Positions 7,971 to 19,367 are shown, counted from the stretch's first letter. The stretch: DNA of 64,000 nucleotides from Paracoccus amoyensis (GCF_014490725.1 NZ_JACOQL010000001.1:1-64000); one strand, 5' to 3'. Numbers and translations: made by a program. Notes: generated by a model not told the origin, from the sequence alone.

Positions 7971-8819
7971 ATGGTTAGGCTGGACATTCTGCACTCAAAC
8001 CATTTCACGGTGACGGCCAGCGGGTTGGTTCTGAACGACGGTATCGTGCAAACCGTATCCAATCCCGAGACCTCGGCCCAGTCCGGGTCGGTCCTGTCGG
8101 TCCTTTCCCTGAACCGAAACCGCAATCGCAACAGAAACCGGAACCGAAATCGCAATCGAAACGAGGATGCCGGCACTCATGGCGGTATTTTGGAGCCGTG
8201 GAAAGAGCGTGACAAACTTCATGCAATGAAGGCGGATTGGATCGACCTTCCCGTGCCTTTACCGCCATCCCCTGAAATGTTGCGCGCCGATGCCAAAGAG
8301 CTTTTGATAAAGCAGGCGTTGCGTAAGACCGAGCCTGAAAGCAACAGAATCGAGGAAATCCTGCGCGAAGCCAATCTGGAACTGTCAGGCTATCTGCGCC
8401 CGCTTGGGATCGAAGGGTTTAGTGGCTTCGAGGCGACCGAAAGGTTGTTTTACGTCGTCATTGCCCTGACGGATGAAATAGGGCTGCGCTACAAAGACCG
8501 ATATAACGTGGTGCGGCCCAATCAGATCGAACCGCGGTTGAACCCGCTTTTGCCCAATCCGCCGCATCAGTCGTATCCGTCGAACCATTCGCTGCAGTCA
8601 TTTTCCGTCGCCTTCATCTTTTCGCGCATTCTGCCCGAACATCCCGCCAGTTCCGAATTGATGAACAGCGCCCGTCGTATTGCGGAAAACCGTGAATGGG
8701 CGGGGGTGCATTACAGATCGGATACGGAAGCGGGATACCAGTTGGCGCGAATGCTGACACCTTGTCTTGAACGTGTGTGCGAAGATCAGATGCTTGCCGC
8801 TCTTGCTGAATGGGTATGA
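7971..8819 (+). CDS. PAP2 / vanadium-haloperoxidase fold protein with (Asn-Arg)8 tract
   Basis: The 282-residue protein starts at ATG 7971, behind a good RBS (GGAG at 7956-7960) at the end of the regulator gene. The full acid phosphatase/haloperoxidase signature is present: K175-x6-R182-P183, P-S-N-H206 (usually PSGH) and R241-x5-H247-x3-D251. Such proteins are phosphatases, or haloperoxidases when vanadate is bound. No hydrophobic membrane helices or signal peptide are visible, which fits a soluble vanadium-haloperoxidase-like enzyme better than a membrane lipid phosphatase. Residues 48-63 are eight Asn-Arg repeats that separate a short N-terminal region of unknown role from the catalytic part. 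The next gene starts four bases after its stop. Confidence 0.78.
   Translation: MVRLDILHSNHFTVTASGLVLNDGIVQTVSNPETSAQSGSVLSVLSLNRNRNRNRNRNRNRNRNEDAGTHGGILEPWKERDKLHAMKADWIDLPVPLPPSPEMLRADAKELLIKQALRKTEPESNRIEEILREANLELSGYLRPLGIEGFSGFEATERLFYVVIALTDEIGLRYKDRYNVVRPNQIEPRLNPLLPNPPHQSYPSNHSLQSFSVAFIFSRILPEHPASSELMNSARRIAENREWAGVHYRSDTEAGYQLARMLTPCLERVCEDQMLAALAEWV
8112..8159 (+). repeat. Eight tandem 6-bp units encoding (Asn-Arg)8
   Basis: Units of the type aaccgc/aatcgc/aaccga run from 8112 to 8159 in frame. The codons are mixed (aac/aat with cga/cgc/cgg/aga), so the tract is conserved as protein rather than as a fresh slippage repeat, but length changes by whole units would keep the frame. Confidence 0.85.
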
Positions 8820-8823
8820 ACAG

Positions 8824-10236
8824 ATGAACATTGAAAATCCTCTTCCGGCCAGTGAAACCTATCCCAGCTATGATGCGCTTTGGCATCTGAAAACCCTGGG
8901 GGTCCTTGCGGCGGACAGCGCCCCGAATGGCTGGTCGGTGGAGCGTTGCGACCCGCCTACGCGTGTGGCCATCATCGATACCTCGGTCGCGGTTGAACAT
9001 CCCAACCTTGTGGGAGTGGTCAATCGTGATCTTTCCCTTGATCTGTTTTCGGCCCGATTGGGGTCATTTTCCTGCTTCATGGATGGAAAGCAGCCGATCG
9101 GAAACCTTCCGCTGGAATGGGAAACGGATATTTCTGACGGGCTGCCCCATGCCCGCCGGTTGCTGACAGAATTTGTTGATCGCCTCTCCATTGGCTCAAC
9201 AGCGCATTATCGCGGGATCAAGCCCTGCGTCTCACCGACCTTCTCGACCCACGGGACTTGCGTGGCCGGATTGGTCGGAGCGCGCCCGTCGATCGCGGCT
9301 CAGGTAGATATCACGGGGCATATTTCCCAACTGCCCTTGCCCTATATGGGTGTCGATCCGACCTGCGAGATCGTTCAGATATCCACGAATTTTGATCCGC
9401 ATCCTGAATCGCTTTTACTGGCCTTTCTTTACGCGCATCTGATCAAGGCGGATTTGATTTTACTGCCCCGTGCCATTCCCGATCCGTCGCGGATCGTGCC
9501 GGAACTGACCGATGTGATGGTGGGTCAGCAGGATTTGCAGCAGGCGACACGGCGCGTGCCGCTTAAACCCGAAGAAAAGGAAATGTGGACCGAATTGGCG
9601 CAGTTGATCGTGGCAGTGTCCAAACAATGCCCGGTGATCTGCGCAGCGGGAAACGCGAATGAGGAAAATGCCATCTATCCAGCCAATCTTGCGACCGACC
9701 ACAATGGCATCATTTCGGTCGGTGCAATCAATGCCAAAGGATATCGCAGCAGTTATTCCAGCCCGGAAAGCGCGACCGTTTTCGCCCCCAGCAATGATGC
9801 AGAAGTTTTCGATCGGGTCGAGGTGCGGCTGGATGAGATGCGCCCGGACTATGATGCTGTCGGCGTGCCTGACACGAACAGCAATCACAAATTTTCCAGC
9901 TTTGACGTGATTGCGACAGATGTTCCGGGCAGGGGTGGCTATTCCAGCAGCCCGTTTCAACAGGAATACCCGGATATGCGCCTGCGCGAGTTCGGTTCGT
10001 ATTTCTGCCGGTTTGGTGGCACTTCGGCCGCGGCCGCGCTGGTGTGTGGCTTTCTGTCTTTGGCGATTTCCACAGGGCGTTTGGTAAAGTCCGATGGTCT
10101 TGTTGCAAAGGCATGGTTGCTGGCCAACTCACACCTTATCAGTTCGGATACCGGGGATATGATGATGCCCAGTTGGACCGGAACCCCCGAGTTTCCCGAC
10201 GGCCCTCAAACGGTGTGTCGCGTGGGCGCCATCTGA
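8824..10236 (+). CDS. Subtilisin-like serine protease (peptidase S8), no signal peptide
   Basis: The 470-residue protein starts at ATG 8824, four bases after the stop of the PAP2 gene; an in-frame ATG at 8767 lies inside that gene. The catalytic triad is complete: D52 in VAIIDTSVAVEHPNL, H143 in FSTHGTCVAGLVG and S401 in FGGTSAAAALVCGF. The oxyanion Asn is N277 in ICAAGNANEENAIYPAN. No secretion signal, propeptide or C-terminal domain is visible, so it probably acts in the cytoplasm or needs another route out. Its place as the last gene of the SARP-PAP2-protease operon suggests a shared process, such as maturing or degrading a partner. The substrate is unknown. An 11-bp terminator hairpin lies at 10321-10349. 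Confidence 0.85.
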   Translation: MNIENPLPASETYPSYDALWHLKTLGVLAADSAPNGWSVERCDPPTRVAIIDTSVAVEHPNLVGVVNRDLSLDLFSARLGSFSCFMDGKQPIGNLPLEWETDISDGLPHARRLLTEFVDRLSIGSTAHYRGIKPCVSPTFSTHGTCVAGLVGARPSIAAQVDITGHISQLPLPYMGVDPTCEIVQISTNFDPHPESLLLAFLYAHLIKADLILLPRAIPDPSRIVPELTDVMVGQQDLQQATRRVPLKPEEKEMWTELAQLIVAVSKQCPVICAAGNANEENAIYPANLATDHNGIISVGAINAKGYRSSYSSPESATVFAPSNDAEVFDRVEVRLDEMRPDYDAVGVPDTNSNHKFSSFDVIATDVPGRGGYSSSPFQQEYPDMRLREFGSYFCRFGGTSAAAALVCGFLSLAISTGRLVKSDGLVAKAWLLANSHLISSDTGDMMMPSWTGTPEFPDGPQTVCRVGAI

Positions 10237-10320
10237 TACCTGGGCCGCGAAGCCATCCGTAATCACAAACTGCGGGTTTGCAGTCACGCCATCGATGCGG
10301 GCGAGAGGTGGCTATATGCG

Positions 10321-10349
10321 ACCGGCAGCAGAACGGATCTGCTGCCGGT
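10321..10349. terminator. Hairpin terminator between convergent subtilase and acnB genes
   Basis: ACCGGCAGCAG (10321-10331) pairs perfectly with CTGCTGCCGGT (10339-10349) across a 7-base loop. It lies between the ends of two convergent genes and can serve both, although T tracts are short. Confidence 0.7.
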
Positions 10350-10375
10350 TTGAATGGGGTTGTTTCGTCTGCCGC

Positions 10376-13165
10376 TTAGAAATGAACTGACCGCGCCATC
10401 CCCGGCTTTTCCAACGGCGGCGCGAATTTGGTCAGATCAATGCCCTGAACGGCGTCTTTGTATTCGTCAGCACTGGGCGTTCTGCCCAGAATTGCCGCAA
10501 GCACAACGACCGGCGTCGACGCAAGCAGCGATTCACCCTTTTTCTCAGGGGCATCCTCAACAACCCGCCCTTGGAAAAGGCGCGTCGAAGTGGCCAGAAC
10601 CGTATCGCCTTTTGCGGCCTTTTCCTGATTGCCCATGCACAGGTTACAGCCCGGCCGTTCAAGATACAGAATATTTTCGTATTCCGTGCGGGCGGTGCTT
10701 TTGGGCAGCATATCGTCAAATTCGAAGCCGGAATACTTTTGCAAGATTTCCCAGTCACCTTCGGCTTTCAACTCGTCGATGATATTATAGGTTGGCGCAG
10801 CCACGACCAAAGGCGCCTTGAATTCGACCTTGCCTTGCGATTTCTCGATGTTTTTCAGCATCTGGGCGACGATTTTCATATCACCCTTATGCACCATGCA
10901 AGAACCGACAAAGCCCAGATCGACCTTTTTCGTGCCGCCGTAATAGGACACGGGGCGGATTGTGTCATGGGTATAGCGCTTTGAAACATCAGCGTTATTT
11001 ACATCGGGATCTGCGATCATCGGTTCGTCGATCAGATCCAGATCCACCACGACCTCTGCAAAATATTTTGCGTTCTCATCGGGGGCCAGCGCGGGTTTTT
11101 CGCCCGAACGGATTTCGGCAATACGCTTGTCGGCCTTGGCGATCAGACCGCGCAGGGTCTTGGCCCCGTTCTCCATGCCCTTGTCGATCATGATCTGGAT
11201 ACGGTTTTTCGCGATTTCCAGCGATTGGATCAGGGTATCGTCCTGCGAGATGCAGATAGACGCCTTGGCCTTCATCTCGGCCGTCCAGTCGGTAAAGGTA
11301 AAGGCCTGGTCGGCCAGCAACGTTCCGATATGGACCTCGATCACGCGGCCCTGGAACACGTTGTCGCCGCATTGCTTCAGCATCTGGGCTTGGGTTGCGT
11401 GAACCACGTCGCGGAAATCCATATGCGGTTGCATGGTGCCTTTGAACGTCACTTTCACCGATTGCGGGATGGGCATGGTCGCTTCGCCCGTCGCAAGGGC
11501 CAATGCCACAGTGCCCGAATCCGCGCCAAAGGCGACGCCCTTGGACATGCGGGTGTGGCTGTCGCCACCGATGATGATTGCCCAATCATCCACGGTGATG
11601 TCGTTCAGAACCTTGTGAATCACGTCGGTCATGGCGTGATAGACGCCCTTTGGATCACGGGCGGTAATCAGGCCGAAATTGTTCATGAAGTTCATCAGTT
11701 TCGGGATATTGGCCTGGGCCTTCTTGTCCCACACGGAAGCCGTGTGGCAACCCGACTGATAAGCACCGTCCACGATCGGGGAAATGACCGTCGCAGCCAT
11801 CGCTTCAAGCTCTTGGGCGGTCATCAGGCCGGTGGTGTCTTGCGAACCGACGATGTTCACCTTGACCCGCGCGTCCGATCCTGCGTGGAGGATTTTGCTG
11901 CCCAGCACACCGACAGCGTTGCGGTTGAAGATCTTCTCGACCGCCGTCAGGCCTTGACCTTCGATCGAGATTTCTTTGTTCGGGGCAAAGACAGGGGTCG
12001 GATTGATCCCAAGCGTTTCTGCGGCAAATGTCTGCAACTTCTTGCCAAAGACGATGGCATAAGAACCGCCTGCCTTCATGAACTCGGTCTTCTGCGGCGT
12101 GAAGGCGGCAGCGATATCGACCAACTCTTTGCCGTTTTCGTCGCAAAGCTTCTTGTCTTTGGTGTTGATGATCAGAACGGTGCCAGTCTCGACCGAATAT
12201 TTCTGCTCCAGGATCGGGTTGCCATCGTTGTTCAGGATGGGCTTGCCATCTTCATCGGTTTTCCTGACCCAGTTTTTCAGGTTGATACCGATCCCCCCGG
12301 TCACATCGACCGTGGTCAGAAAGATCGGCGAAATCCCGTTCGTGCCTGCAACCACCGGGGCAATGTTGACGAAGGGCACATAGGGGCTGGCCTGTTTGCC
12401 TGTCCACAGGGCGACGTTGTTCACGCCCGACATTCGCGACGATCCCACACCCATCGTGCCTTTTTCGGCAATCAGCATCACACGCTTGTCTGGATGCTGC
12501 CGCTGCAATGCCTGAATTTCTGCCTGCGCTTCTGGCGTGATCATGCACTTACCATGCAATTCACGGTCGGATCGCGAATGGGCCTGATTGCCCGGCGACA
12601 GCAGGTCGGTCGAGATATCGCCTTCGGCGGCGATATAGGTCACGACTTTGATGTCATCTTCGATGTCAGGAAGCTTGGTAAAGAACTCTGCCTTCGCATA
12701 GCTTTCAAGGATATCCTTCGCGACGGGATTTCCCGCCCCATGGGCGTCGCCCAGACGCACCATGTCCGCGTCATACAGGAATACCTGCGTCTTCAGCACG
12801 TCACCTGCCTGCCGGGCGATTTGGGCATCGGCACCAAGCGCCAGATCCAGAAGAACTTCGACCGACGGGCCACCCTTCATATGGGACAGCAGTTCAAAGG
12901 CGAAGGTCGGGGTGATTTCCGGGACGACGACATCCGCAAGGATGATTTTCTTCAGGAACTGCGCCTTGACCGATGCTGCGCTGGTCGTGCCAGGCAGCGT
13001 GTTATAGATGAAGAAATCAAGCGAATCCTTGCGGTATTCGCTGCCGGCATCTTCGATCTGTGTGATAAGCTCTGCCACCAATGCATCTTCGTCGATGGGC
13101 TTGGGATGCAATCCCTCGGCTTTGCGGGCTTCGATTTCTGTTAGGTAGTCGGTGTACAAGCTCAT
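10376..13165 (-). CDS. acnB: Aconitate hydratase B (aconitase / 2-methylisocitrate dehydratase)
   Basis: The 929-residue protein starts at MSLYTDYLTEIEARKAEG (ATG at 13165); 24 further in-frame residues upstream do not look like AcnB. It interconverts citrate and isocitrate in the TCA cycle with a 4Fe-4S cluster. The N-terminal HEAT-like domain (about 1-160) is followed by the aconitase swivel domain and the large catalytic part. The cluster Cys ligands are seen in FVGSCMVHKG (about residue 755) and GCNLCMGNQEKA (about 842). SDTGT- and GGDSHTR-type substrate motifs are present (IGGDSHTRMSKG). It is slightly longer than the E. coli enzyme (865), as is usual in alphaproteobacteria. It is a single-gene unit with repeats in the promoter region at 13245-13275. 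Confidence 0.97.
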   Translation of the reverse strand: MSLYTDYLTEIEARKAEGLHPKPIDEDALVAELITQIEDAGSEYRKDSLDFFIYNTLPGTTSAASVKAQFLKKIILADVVVPEITPTFAFELLSHMKGGPSVEVLLDLALGADAQIARQAGDVLKTQVFLYDADMVRLGDAHGAGNPVAKDILESYAKAEFFTKLPDIEDDIKVVTYIAAEGDISTDLLSPGNQAHSRSDRELHGKCMITPEAQAEIQALQRQHPDKRVMLIAEKGTMGVGSSRMSGVNNVALWTGKQASPYVPFVNIAPVVAGTNGISPIFLTTVDVTGGIGINLKNWVRKTDEDGKPILNNDGNPILEQKYSVETGTVLIINTKDKKLCDENGKELVDIAAAFTPQKTEFMKAGGSYAIVFGKKLQTFAAETLGINPTPVFAPNKEISIEGQGLTAVEKIFNRNAVGVLGSKILHAGSDARVKVNIVGSQDTTGLMTAQELEAMAATVISPIVDGAYQSGCHTASVWDKKAQANIPKLMNFMNNFGLITARDPKGVYHAMTDVIHKVLNDITVDDWAIIIGGDSHTRMSKGVAFGADSGTVALALATGEATMPIPQSVKVTFKGTMQPHMDFRDVVHATQAQMLKQCGDNVFQGRVIEVHIGTLLADQAFTFTDWTAEMKAKASICISQDDTLIQSLEIAKNRIQIMIDKGMENGAKTLRGLIAKADKRIAEIRSGEKPALAPDENAKYFAEVVVDLDLIDEPMIADPDVNNADVSKRYTHDTIRPVSYYGGTKKVDLGFVGSCMVHKGDMKIVAQMLKNIEKSQGKVEFKAPLVVAAPTYNIIDELKAEGDWEILQKYSGFEFDDMLPKSTARTEYENILYLERPGCNLCMGNQEKAAKGDTVLATSTRLFQGRVVEDAPEKKGESLLASTPVVVLAAILGRTPSADEYKDAVQGIDLTKFAPPLEKPGMARSVHF

Positions 13166-13244
13166 GACGATCCCTATGGTCTGATGGCGGTTCGGGCTGG
13201 CGCACTGCGTCGCGGAAGGTTCCGATGGGCAGGGCAAGCTAATT

Positions 13245-13275
13245 GTATGCCGATGTATACCGATGTATGCCCGAT
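13245..13275. promoter_or_regulatory. Three tandem 10-11-bp repeats upstream of acnB
   Basis: GTATGCCGAT (13245), GTATACCGAT (13255) and GTATGCCCGAT (13265) follow each other directly, 80 bases before the acnB start. Together they form overlapping ATAC-CGAT-GTAT dyads, as seen in GntR-type operators. This is a candidate regulator site; the regulator is not identified. Confidence 0.45.
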
Positions 13276-13347
13276 GACAAGGTCGCAGATGGGCCCTGAA
13301 GGCTTTCCGGCTTACGCAGATCGGTAACGCAGGTGATAAAAATGGAA

Positions 13348-13388
13348 AACCCGGCCTCCCTGTCTTGCCTGACAGGGAAAGCCGGGTT
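13348..13388 (-). terminator. Rho-independent terminator of the bkd operon
   Basis: AACCCGGC (13348-13355) pairs with GCCGGGTT (13381-13388), and inside it CCCTGTC pairs with GACAGGG. Read on the minus strand it follows the lpd stop at 13417 by 28 bases and is followed by TTTTCCATTTTTA. Confidence 0.85.
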
Positions 13389-13416
13389 GTCGGCAGATGG
13401 CATGCCTCTTCAATCG

Positions 13417-14772
13417 CTAGATATGCAGCGCGTGACCCAAACCGCGCAAGGCGGCTTCTTGCAGGCCTTCCGATTGCGTCGGGTGCGCGTGGATCGTGGC
13501 GGCGATATCGTCCAGTGTCGCGCCCATTTCAATGGCCAGCGAAAAGGCCGCAGACAATTCCGAAATACCCACACCAACCGCCTGAATGCCAAGAACCGCA
13601 CGATCCGCCTCGCGCCAGACGATGCGGACGAAACCATCTTCGCGTTCGGTCGTCATGGCGCGACCATTGGCCTGAAACGGGAATTCTGAAGATTTGCTGC
13701 CTTCACCGCCGGGGGCTGCCCCGCAGGTGACAATCTCGGGGTCGGTAAAGCAGACGGCGGGAATTGCCATCTTGTCCCAACTGACATTGTGACCGGCGAC
13801 ATGTTCGGCGACCATTTCGCCCTGAGCCATGGCACGATGGGCCAGCATAGGTTCGCCCGTGACGTCGCCAATCGCATAAACGCCCCGCATCGAGGTTTGG
13901 CACATGCCGTTGATCTTGATGAACGGGCCGTTCATGGTCAGGGACAGTTCTTCCAAACGGAAGCCAGCCGTGCGGGGGCGACGGCCAACCGTGACCAGCA
14001 CCTTGTCGGCGGGAATGTCACCCGCATCGGTTTGCAGTGCGCTGCCTGCATAACCTTCGGCTTTGACGCCGGTCCTGACGTCGATCCCCAATGCCTTCAG
14101 CCGCGCCATGACAGGGCGGGTCAGCGCCGCGTCATATTGCGGCAGAATGCGATCTGCGGCCTCGATGACAGTGACCTTGCTGCCCAGCTTGGCAAATGCC
14201 GTGCCGATTTCCAGCCCGATATAGCCGCCACCGACAACCGCCAGACGCTTGGGAACCTGAGCCAGCGCCAGCGCCCCGGTTGATGAGATGATGTCGTCGC
14301 CAAACGGCAGGAAAGGCAGTTCCACCGGCTCGGAACCCGAGGCGATAACAATAAATTCCGCGCGGATACGCCGCACGTCATTGCCATCGGTGACCTGAAC
14401 GGTCTTGCCGTCAATGAATTCCGCATGGCCCCGGATCAGCCGACTGCCCGCCTTTTTCAGCAAGCCGGCGACACCGCTGTTCAGCCGCCCGACAATGCCG
14501 TCCTTCCACGCCACCGTTTGCGCCAGATCGATCGAGGGTGACGCGACCGAGATCCCCAACGGTCCCTGCGGCGCATGGACGATATTGTAGAACTCATCGG
14601 CAGCATGAATCAGCGCCTTGGACGGAATGCAGCCCACGTTCAAACAGGTGCCCCCCGGCGGCTGTGGATCAACGACAATCGTGTCGATCCCCAGCTGCCC
14701 GGCGCGGATGCCACAGACATAGCCGCCCGGACCGGCGCCGATCACCAGAAGCTTACAGGTCAGATCAGTCAT
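13417..14772 (-). CDS. lpd: Dihydrolipoyl dehydrogenase (E3 of branched-chain 2-oxoacid dehydrogenase)
   Basis: The 451-residue flavoprotein starts at MTDLTCKLLVIGAGPGG (ATG 14772), one base after the E2 stop; its RBS (GAGG) lies inside the E2 gene. It reoxidises the dihydrolipoyl arm of E2 with NAD. Visible are the FAD motif GAGPGGYVCGIRAGQLG, the redox disulfide GGTCLNVGCIPSK (about C40/C45), the NAD motif VVGGGYIGLEIGTAFAKLGS and the C-terminal dimerisation region with HAHPTQSEGLQEAA, including the catalytic His-Glu pair. It is the last gene of the bkd operon and is followed by a strong terminator. Confidence 0.95.
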   Translation of the reverse strand: MTDLTCKLLVIGAGPGGYVCGIRAGQLGIDTIVVDPQPPGGTCLNVGCIPSKALIHAADEFYNIVHAPQGPLGISVASPSIDLAQTVAWKDGIVGRLNSGVAGLLKKAGSRLIRGHAEFIDGKTVQVTDGNDVRRIRAEFIVIASGSEPVELPFLPFGDDIISSTGALALAQVPKRLAVVGGGYIGLEIGTAFAKLGSKVTVIEAADRILPQYDAALTRPVMARLKALGIDVRTGVKAEGYAGSALQTDAGDIPADKVLVTVGRRPRTAGFRLEELSLTMNGPFIKINGMCQTSMRGVYAIGDVTGEPMLAHRAMAQGEMVAEHVAGHNVSWDKMAIPAVCFTDPEIVTCGAAPGGEGSKSSEFPFQANGRAMTTEREDGFVRIVWREADRAVLGIQAVGVGISELSAAFSLAIEMGATLDDIAATIHAHPTQSEGLQEAALRGLGHALHI

Positions 14773-14773
14773 T

Positions 14774-16060
14774 TCAGCCCTCGACAAACAGCATGGCCGG
14801 AGTTTCCAGCAGGGTTTTCAGTTTCTGGACAAACACCGCCGCATCCCAACCGTCGATCACCCGATGGTCGAATGAACAGGACAGGTTCATCATCTTGCGC
14901 GGCTGGAATTGCTGGCCGTCCCAGACCGGGCGCACGGCCATCTTGTTGACGCCGACAATTGCAACCTCGGGGTAATTGATGATCGGGGTCGTGGCGATCG
15001 CGCCTAGCGGACCAAGTGAGGTGATGGTGATCGTCCCGCCCGACAGCGCCTCGCGCGAGATCGAGCCTTCGCGCGCAGCTTCGGCCAGCGCGGCCACCTG
15101 TTCGGCATTGTCCCACAGGTTGCCGGATTCGGCATGGTGGACAACGGGCACATTCAGGCCAGCCGGGGTTTGCGTCGCGATGCCGATATGGACGCCGCCA
15201 TAACGATGGATCACGCCCGCCTCATCGTCATAGCGGGCGTTCAGATCAGGCTGTTCGCGCACGGATTCGACAATCGCGCGCATCAGGAAGGGCAGGATGG
15301 TCAGCTTGGGACGTGCATCCTTGTATTTCTTGTTCAGCGCGGTGCGCAGCTCCTCCAACGAGGAAACGTCGACCTCTTCCACGATGGTGATGTGGGGGAT
15401 GTGCGATTTCGACAGCGCCATCTTTTCGGCGATCTTGCGGCGCATGCCGACGACGCGGATTTCCTCGACCCCGGTATTCTTGCCGCGCGTCACACCGCCT
15501 TGCTGAATGCCGCCCGAGGCGATGAAGCTGTTCAGATCGTCATGGCTGATCCGACCGGCTGGTCCGGTGCCGGGAACGTGGCGCAGGTCGATGCCTTCTT
15601 CGCGGGCACGGGCACGAACCGAGGGCGCGGCCAATGGTTTGGTGCCCTTGGCACGCTCAACCGCAGGGGTCTGGGGTTTGGTCGTGACTGGGGCGACAGG
15701 CTTCGCCGCCGGTTTCAGGGGCGCTGCTTTTTCGGCTGCTTTTTCGGCGGCTGGTGTTTCAGCGGCGGGTTTGTCCTCTGCCGGTTTCGCCGGCGCGGCC
15801 GCAGATTCATTGCCTTCGCCGTCGACCTCTAGCCGGATCAGGATGCCGCCCACGGCGATCATGTCCCCGATCTCACCACCCAGTTCGACCACGGTTCCGC
15901 TGACGGAACTGGGCACCTCGATGGCCGCTTTGTCGGTCATCACGGCGGCAAGGACGTCGTCTTCCTTCACGACATCGCCGGGTTTGACGTGCCATTCGGT
16001 CAGTTCAGCCTCGGCCACGCCTTCGCCGATATCGGGCAGGCGGATTGCATAGATACCCAT
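14774..16060 (-). CDS. bkdB: Branched-chain 2-oxoacid dehydrogenase E2 (dihydrolipoyl acyltransferase)
   Basis: The 428-residue protein has an N-terminal lipoyl domain with the lipoylated Lys in AAVMTDKAAIEVPSSVSG (about residue 43). It then has a long Ala/Pro/Lys-rich linker, a peripheral subunit-binding domain (APSVRARAREEGIDLRHVPGTGPAGRISHDDL) and the acyltransferase domain ending in HRVIDGWDAAVFV with catalytic His399 and Asp403. It forms the core of the complex and transfers isobutyryl, isovaleryl or 2-methylbutyryl groups to CoA. One base separates it from the E1 beta gene. Confidence 0.95.
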   Translation of the reverse strand: MGIYAIRLPDIGEGVAEAELTEWHVKPGDVVKEDDVLAAVMTDKAAIEVPSSVSGTVVELGGEIGDMIAVGGILIRLEVDGEGNESAAAPAKPAEDKPAAETPAAEKAAEKAAPLKPAAKPVAPVTTKPQTPAVERAKGTKPLAAPSVRARAREEGIDLRHVPGTGPAGRISHDDLNSFIASGGIQQGGVTRGKNTGVEEIRVVGMRRKIAEKMALSKSHIPHITIVEEVDVSSLEELRTALNKKYKDARPKLTILPFLMRAIVESVREQPDLNARYDDEAGVIHRYGGVHIGIATQTPAGLNVPVVHHAESGNLWDNAEQVAALAEAAREGSISREALSGGTITITSLGPLGAIATTPIINYPEVAIVGVNKMAVRPVWDGQQFQPRKMMNLSCSFDHRVIDGWDAAVFVQKLKTLLETPAMLFVEG

Positions 16061-16061
16061 C

Positions 16062-17075
16062 TTAGCGCTCCATCACGGTTTTCAACGCGGCGCCGACACG
16101 GACCGGGCCGGGGAAGTAATCCCATTCCTGCGCATGTGGATAGGGTGTGTCCCATCCGGTGACGCGGATAATCGGCGCTTCCAGACTATAGAAGCAGTTT
16201 TCCTGCACCAAAGCCGACAGTTCGGCCCCGAAACCCGAAGTTTTCGTCGCCTCATGCACGATCACGCAGCGGCCGGTTTTCTCGACCGAGGCTTTGATCG
16301 TATCCAGATCAATCGGCAAAAGCGTGCGCAGATCGATGATTTCGGCGTCGATACCGGTTTCCGCCGCCGCCGCTTCGGCCACATAGACCATGGTGCCATA
16401 GGCCAGAACGGTGACATCCTTGCCTTCACGGGTGATGCGGGCCTTACCCAGTGGAATGATCTCGTTCCCTTCGGGAACATCGCCCAAGGGATGCTTTTTC
16501 CAGCTTGTCACCGGGCGGTCATGATGACCGTCGAAGGGGCCGTTATAAAGTCGTTTCGGTTCCAGAAAGATCACCGGATCGGGATCGGCGATTGCCGCCA
16601 GCAACAGCCCCTTGGCGTCACGCGGATTGGATGGGACCACGGTTTTCAGGCCCGATGAATGGGTAAAAAACGCCTCGGGTGATTGGCTGTGCGTCTGGCC
16701 GCCAAAGATGCCGCCGCCCGTGGGCATGCGGATCACCAGCGGGCAGGTGAAATCCCCGGCCGAGCGGTGACGCAGGCGTGCAGCCTCGGACACGATCTGG
16801 TCCATGCCGGGATAGACGTAATCGGCGAACTGAATCTCGATCACCGGGCGCAGGCCATAGGCGGCCATGCCGATGGCGGTGCCGACGATACCGGCCTCGT
16901 TGATCGGCGCGTCGAAGCAGCGCGACTTGCCGTATTTCTTTTGCAGCCCCGCCGTCACGCGAAAGACGCCACCGAAATAGCCGACATCTTCGCCATAGAC
17001 GACGACGCGGTCATCATTGGCCATGGCGACATCATGGGCGTCGCGCAGGGCCTCGATCATGGTCATCTGCACCAT
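16062..17075 (-). CDS. bkdA2: Branched-chain 2-oxoacid dehydrogenase E1 beta subunit
   Basis: The 337-residue protein starts at MVQMTMIEALRDAHDVAM (ATG 17075); the 66 in-frame residues before it are the shadow of the E1 alpha gene. It is the transketolase-like beta subunit of the TPP-dependent decarboxylase. Family segments are clear: VVVYGEDVGYFGGVFRVT, FDAPINEAGIVGTAIGMA, IEIQFADYVYPGMDQI, RMPTGGGIFGGQTHSQSPEA and VHEATKTSGFGAE. It lies between E1 alpha (TAA then one base) and E2. Confidence 0.95.
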   Translation of the reverse strand: MVQMTMIEALRDAHDVAMANDDRVVVYGEDVGYFGGVFRVTAGLQKKYGKSRCFDAPINEAGIVGTAIGMAAYGLRPVIEIQFADYVYPGMDQIVSEAARLRHRSAGDFTCPLVIRMPTGGGIFGGQTHSQSPEAFFTHSSGLKTVVPSNPRDAKGLLLAAIADPDPVIFLEPKRLYNGPFDGHHDRPVTSWKKHPLGDVPEGNEIIPLGKARITREGKDVTVLAYGTMVYVAEAAAAETGIDAEIIDLRTLLPIDLDTIKASVEKTGRCVIVHEATKTSGFGAELSALVQENCFYSLEAPIIRVTGWDTPYPHAQEWDYFPGPVRVGAALKTVMER

Positions 17076-17076
17076 C

Positions 17077-19367
<2,291 letters not shown>

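Noticed and set aside
8112..8159. Short repeat array as a CRISPR
   Set aside because: Units are six bases with no spacers and lie in frame inside a gene.
11225..13144. 639-codon open frame antisense to acnB
   Set aside because: It has His/Arg/Gly-rich composition typical of an antisense shadow in GC-rich coding DNA; acnB is unambiguous.
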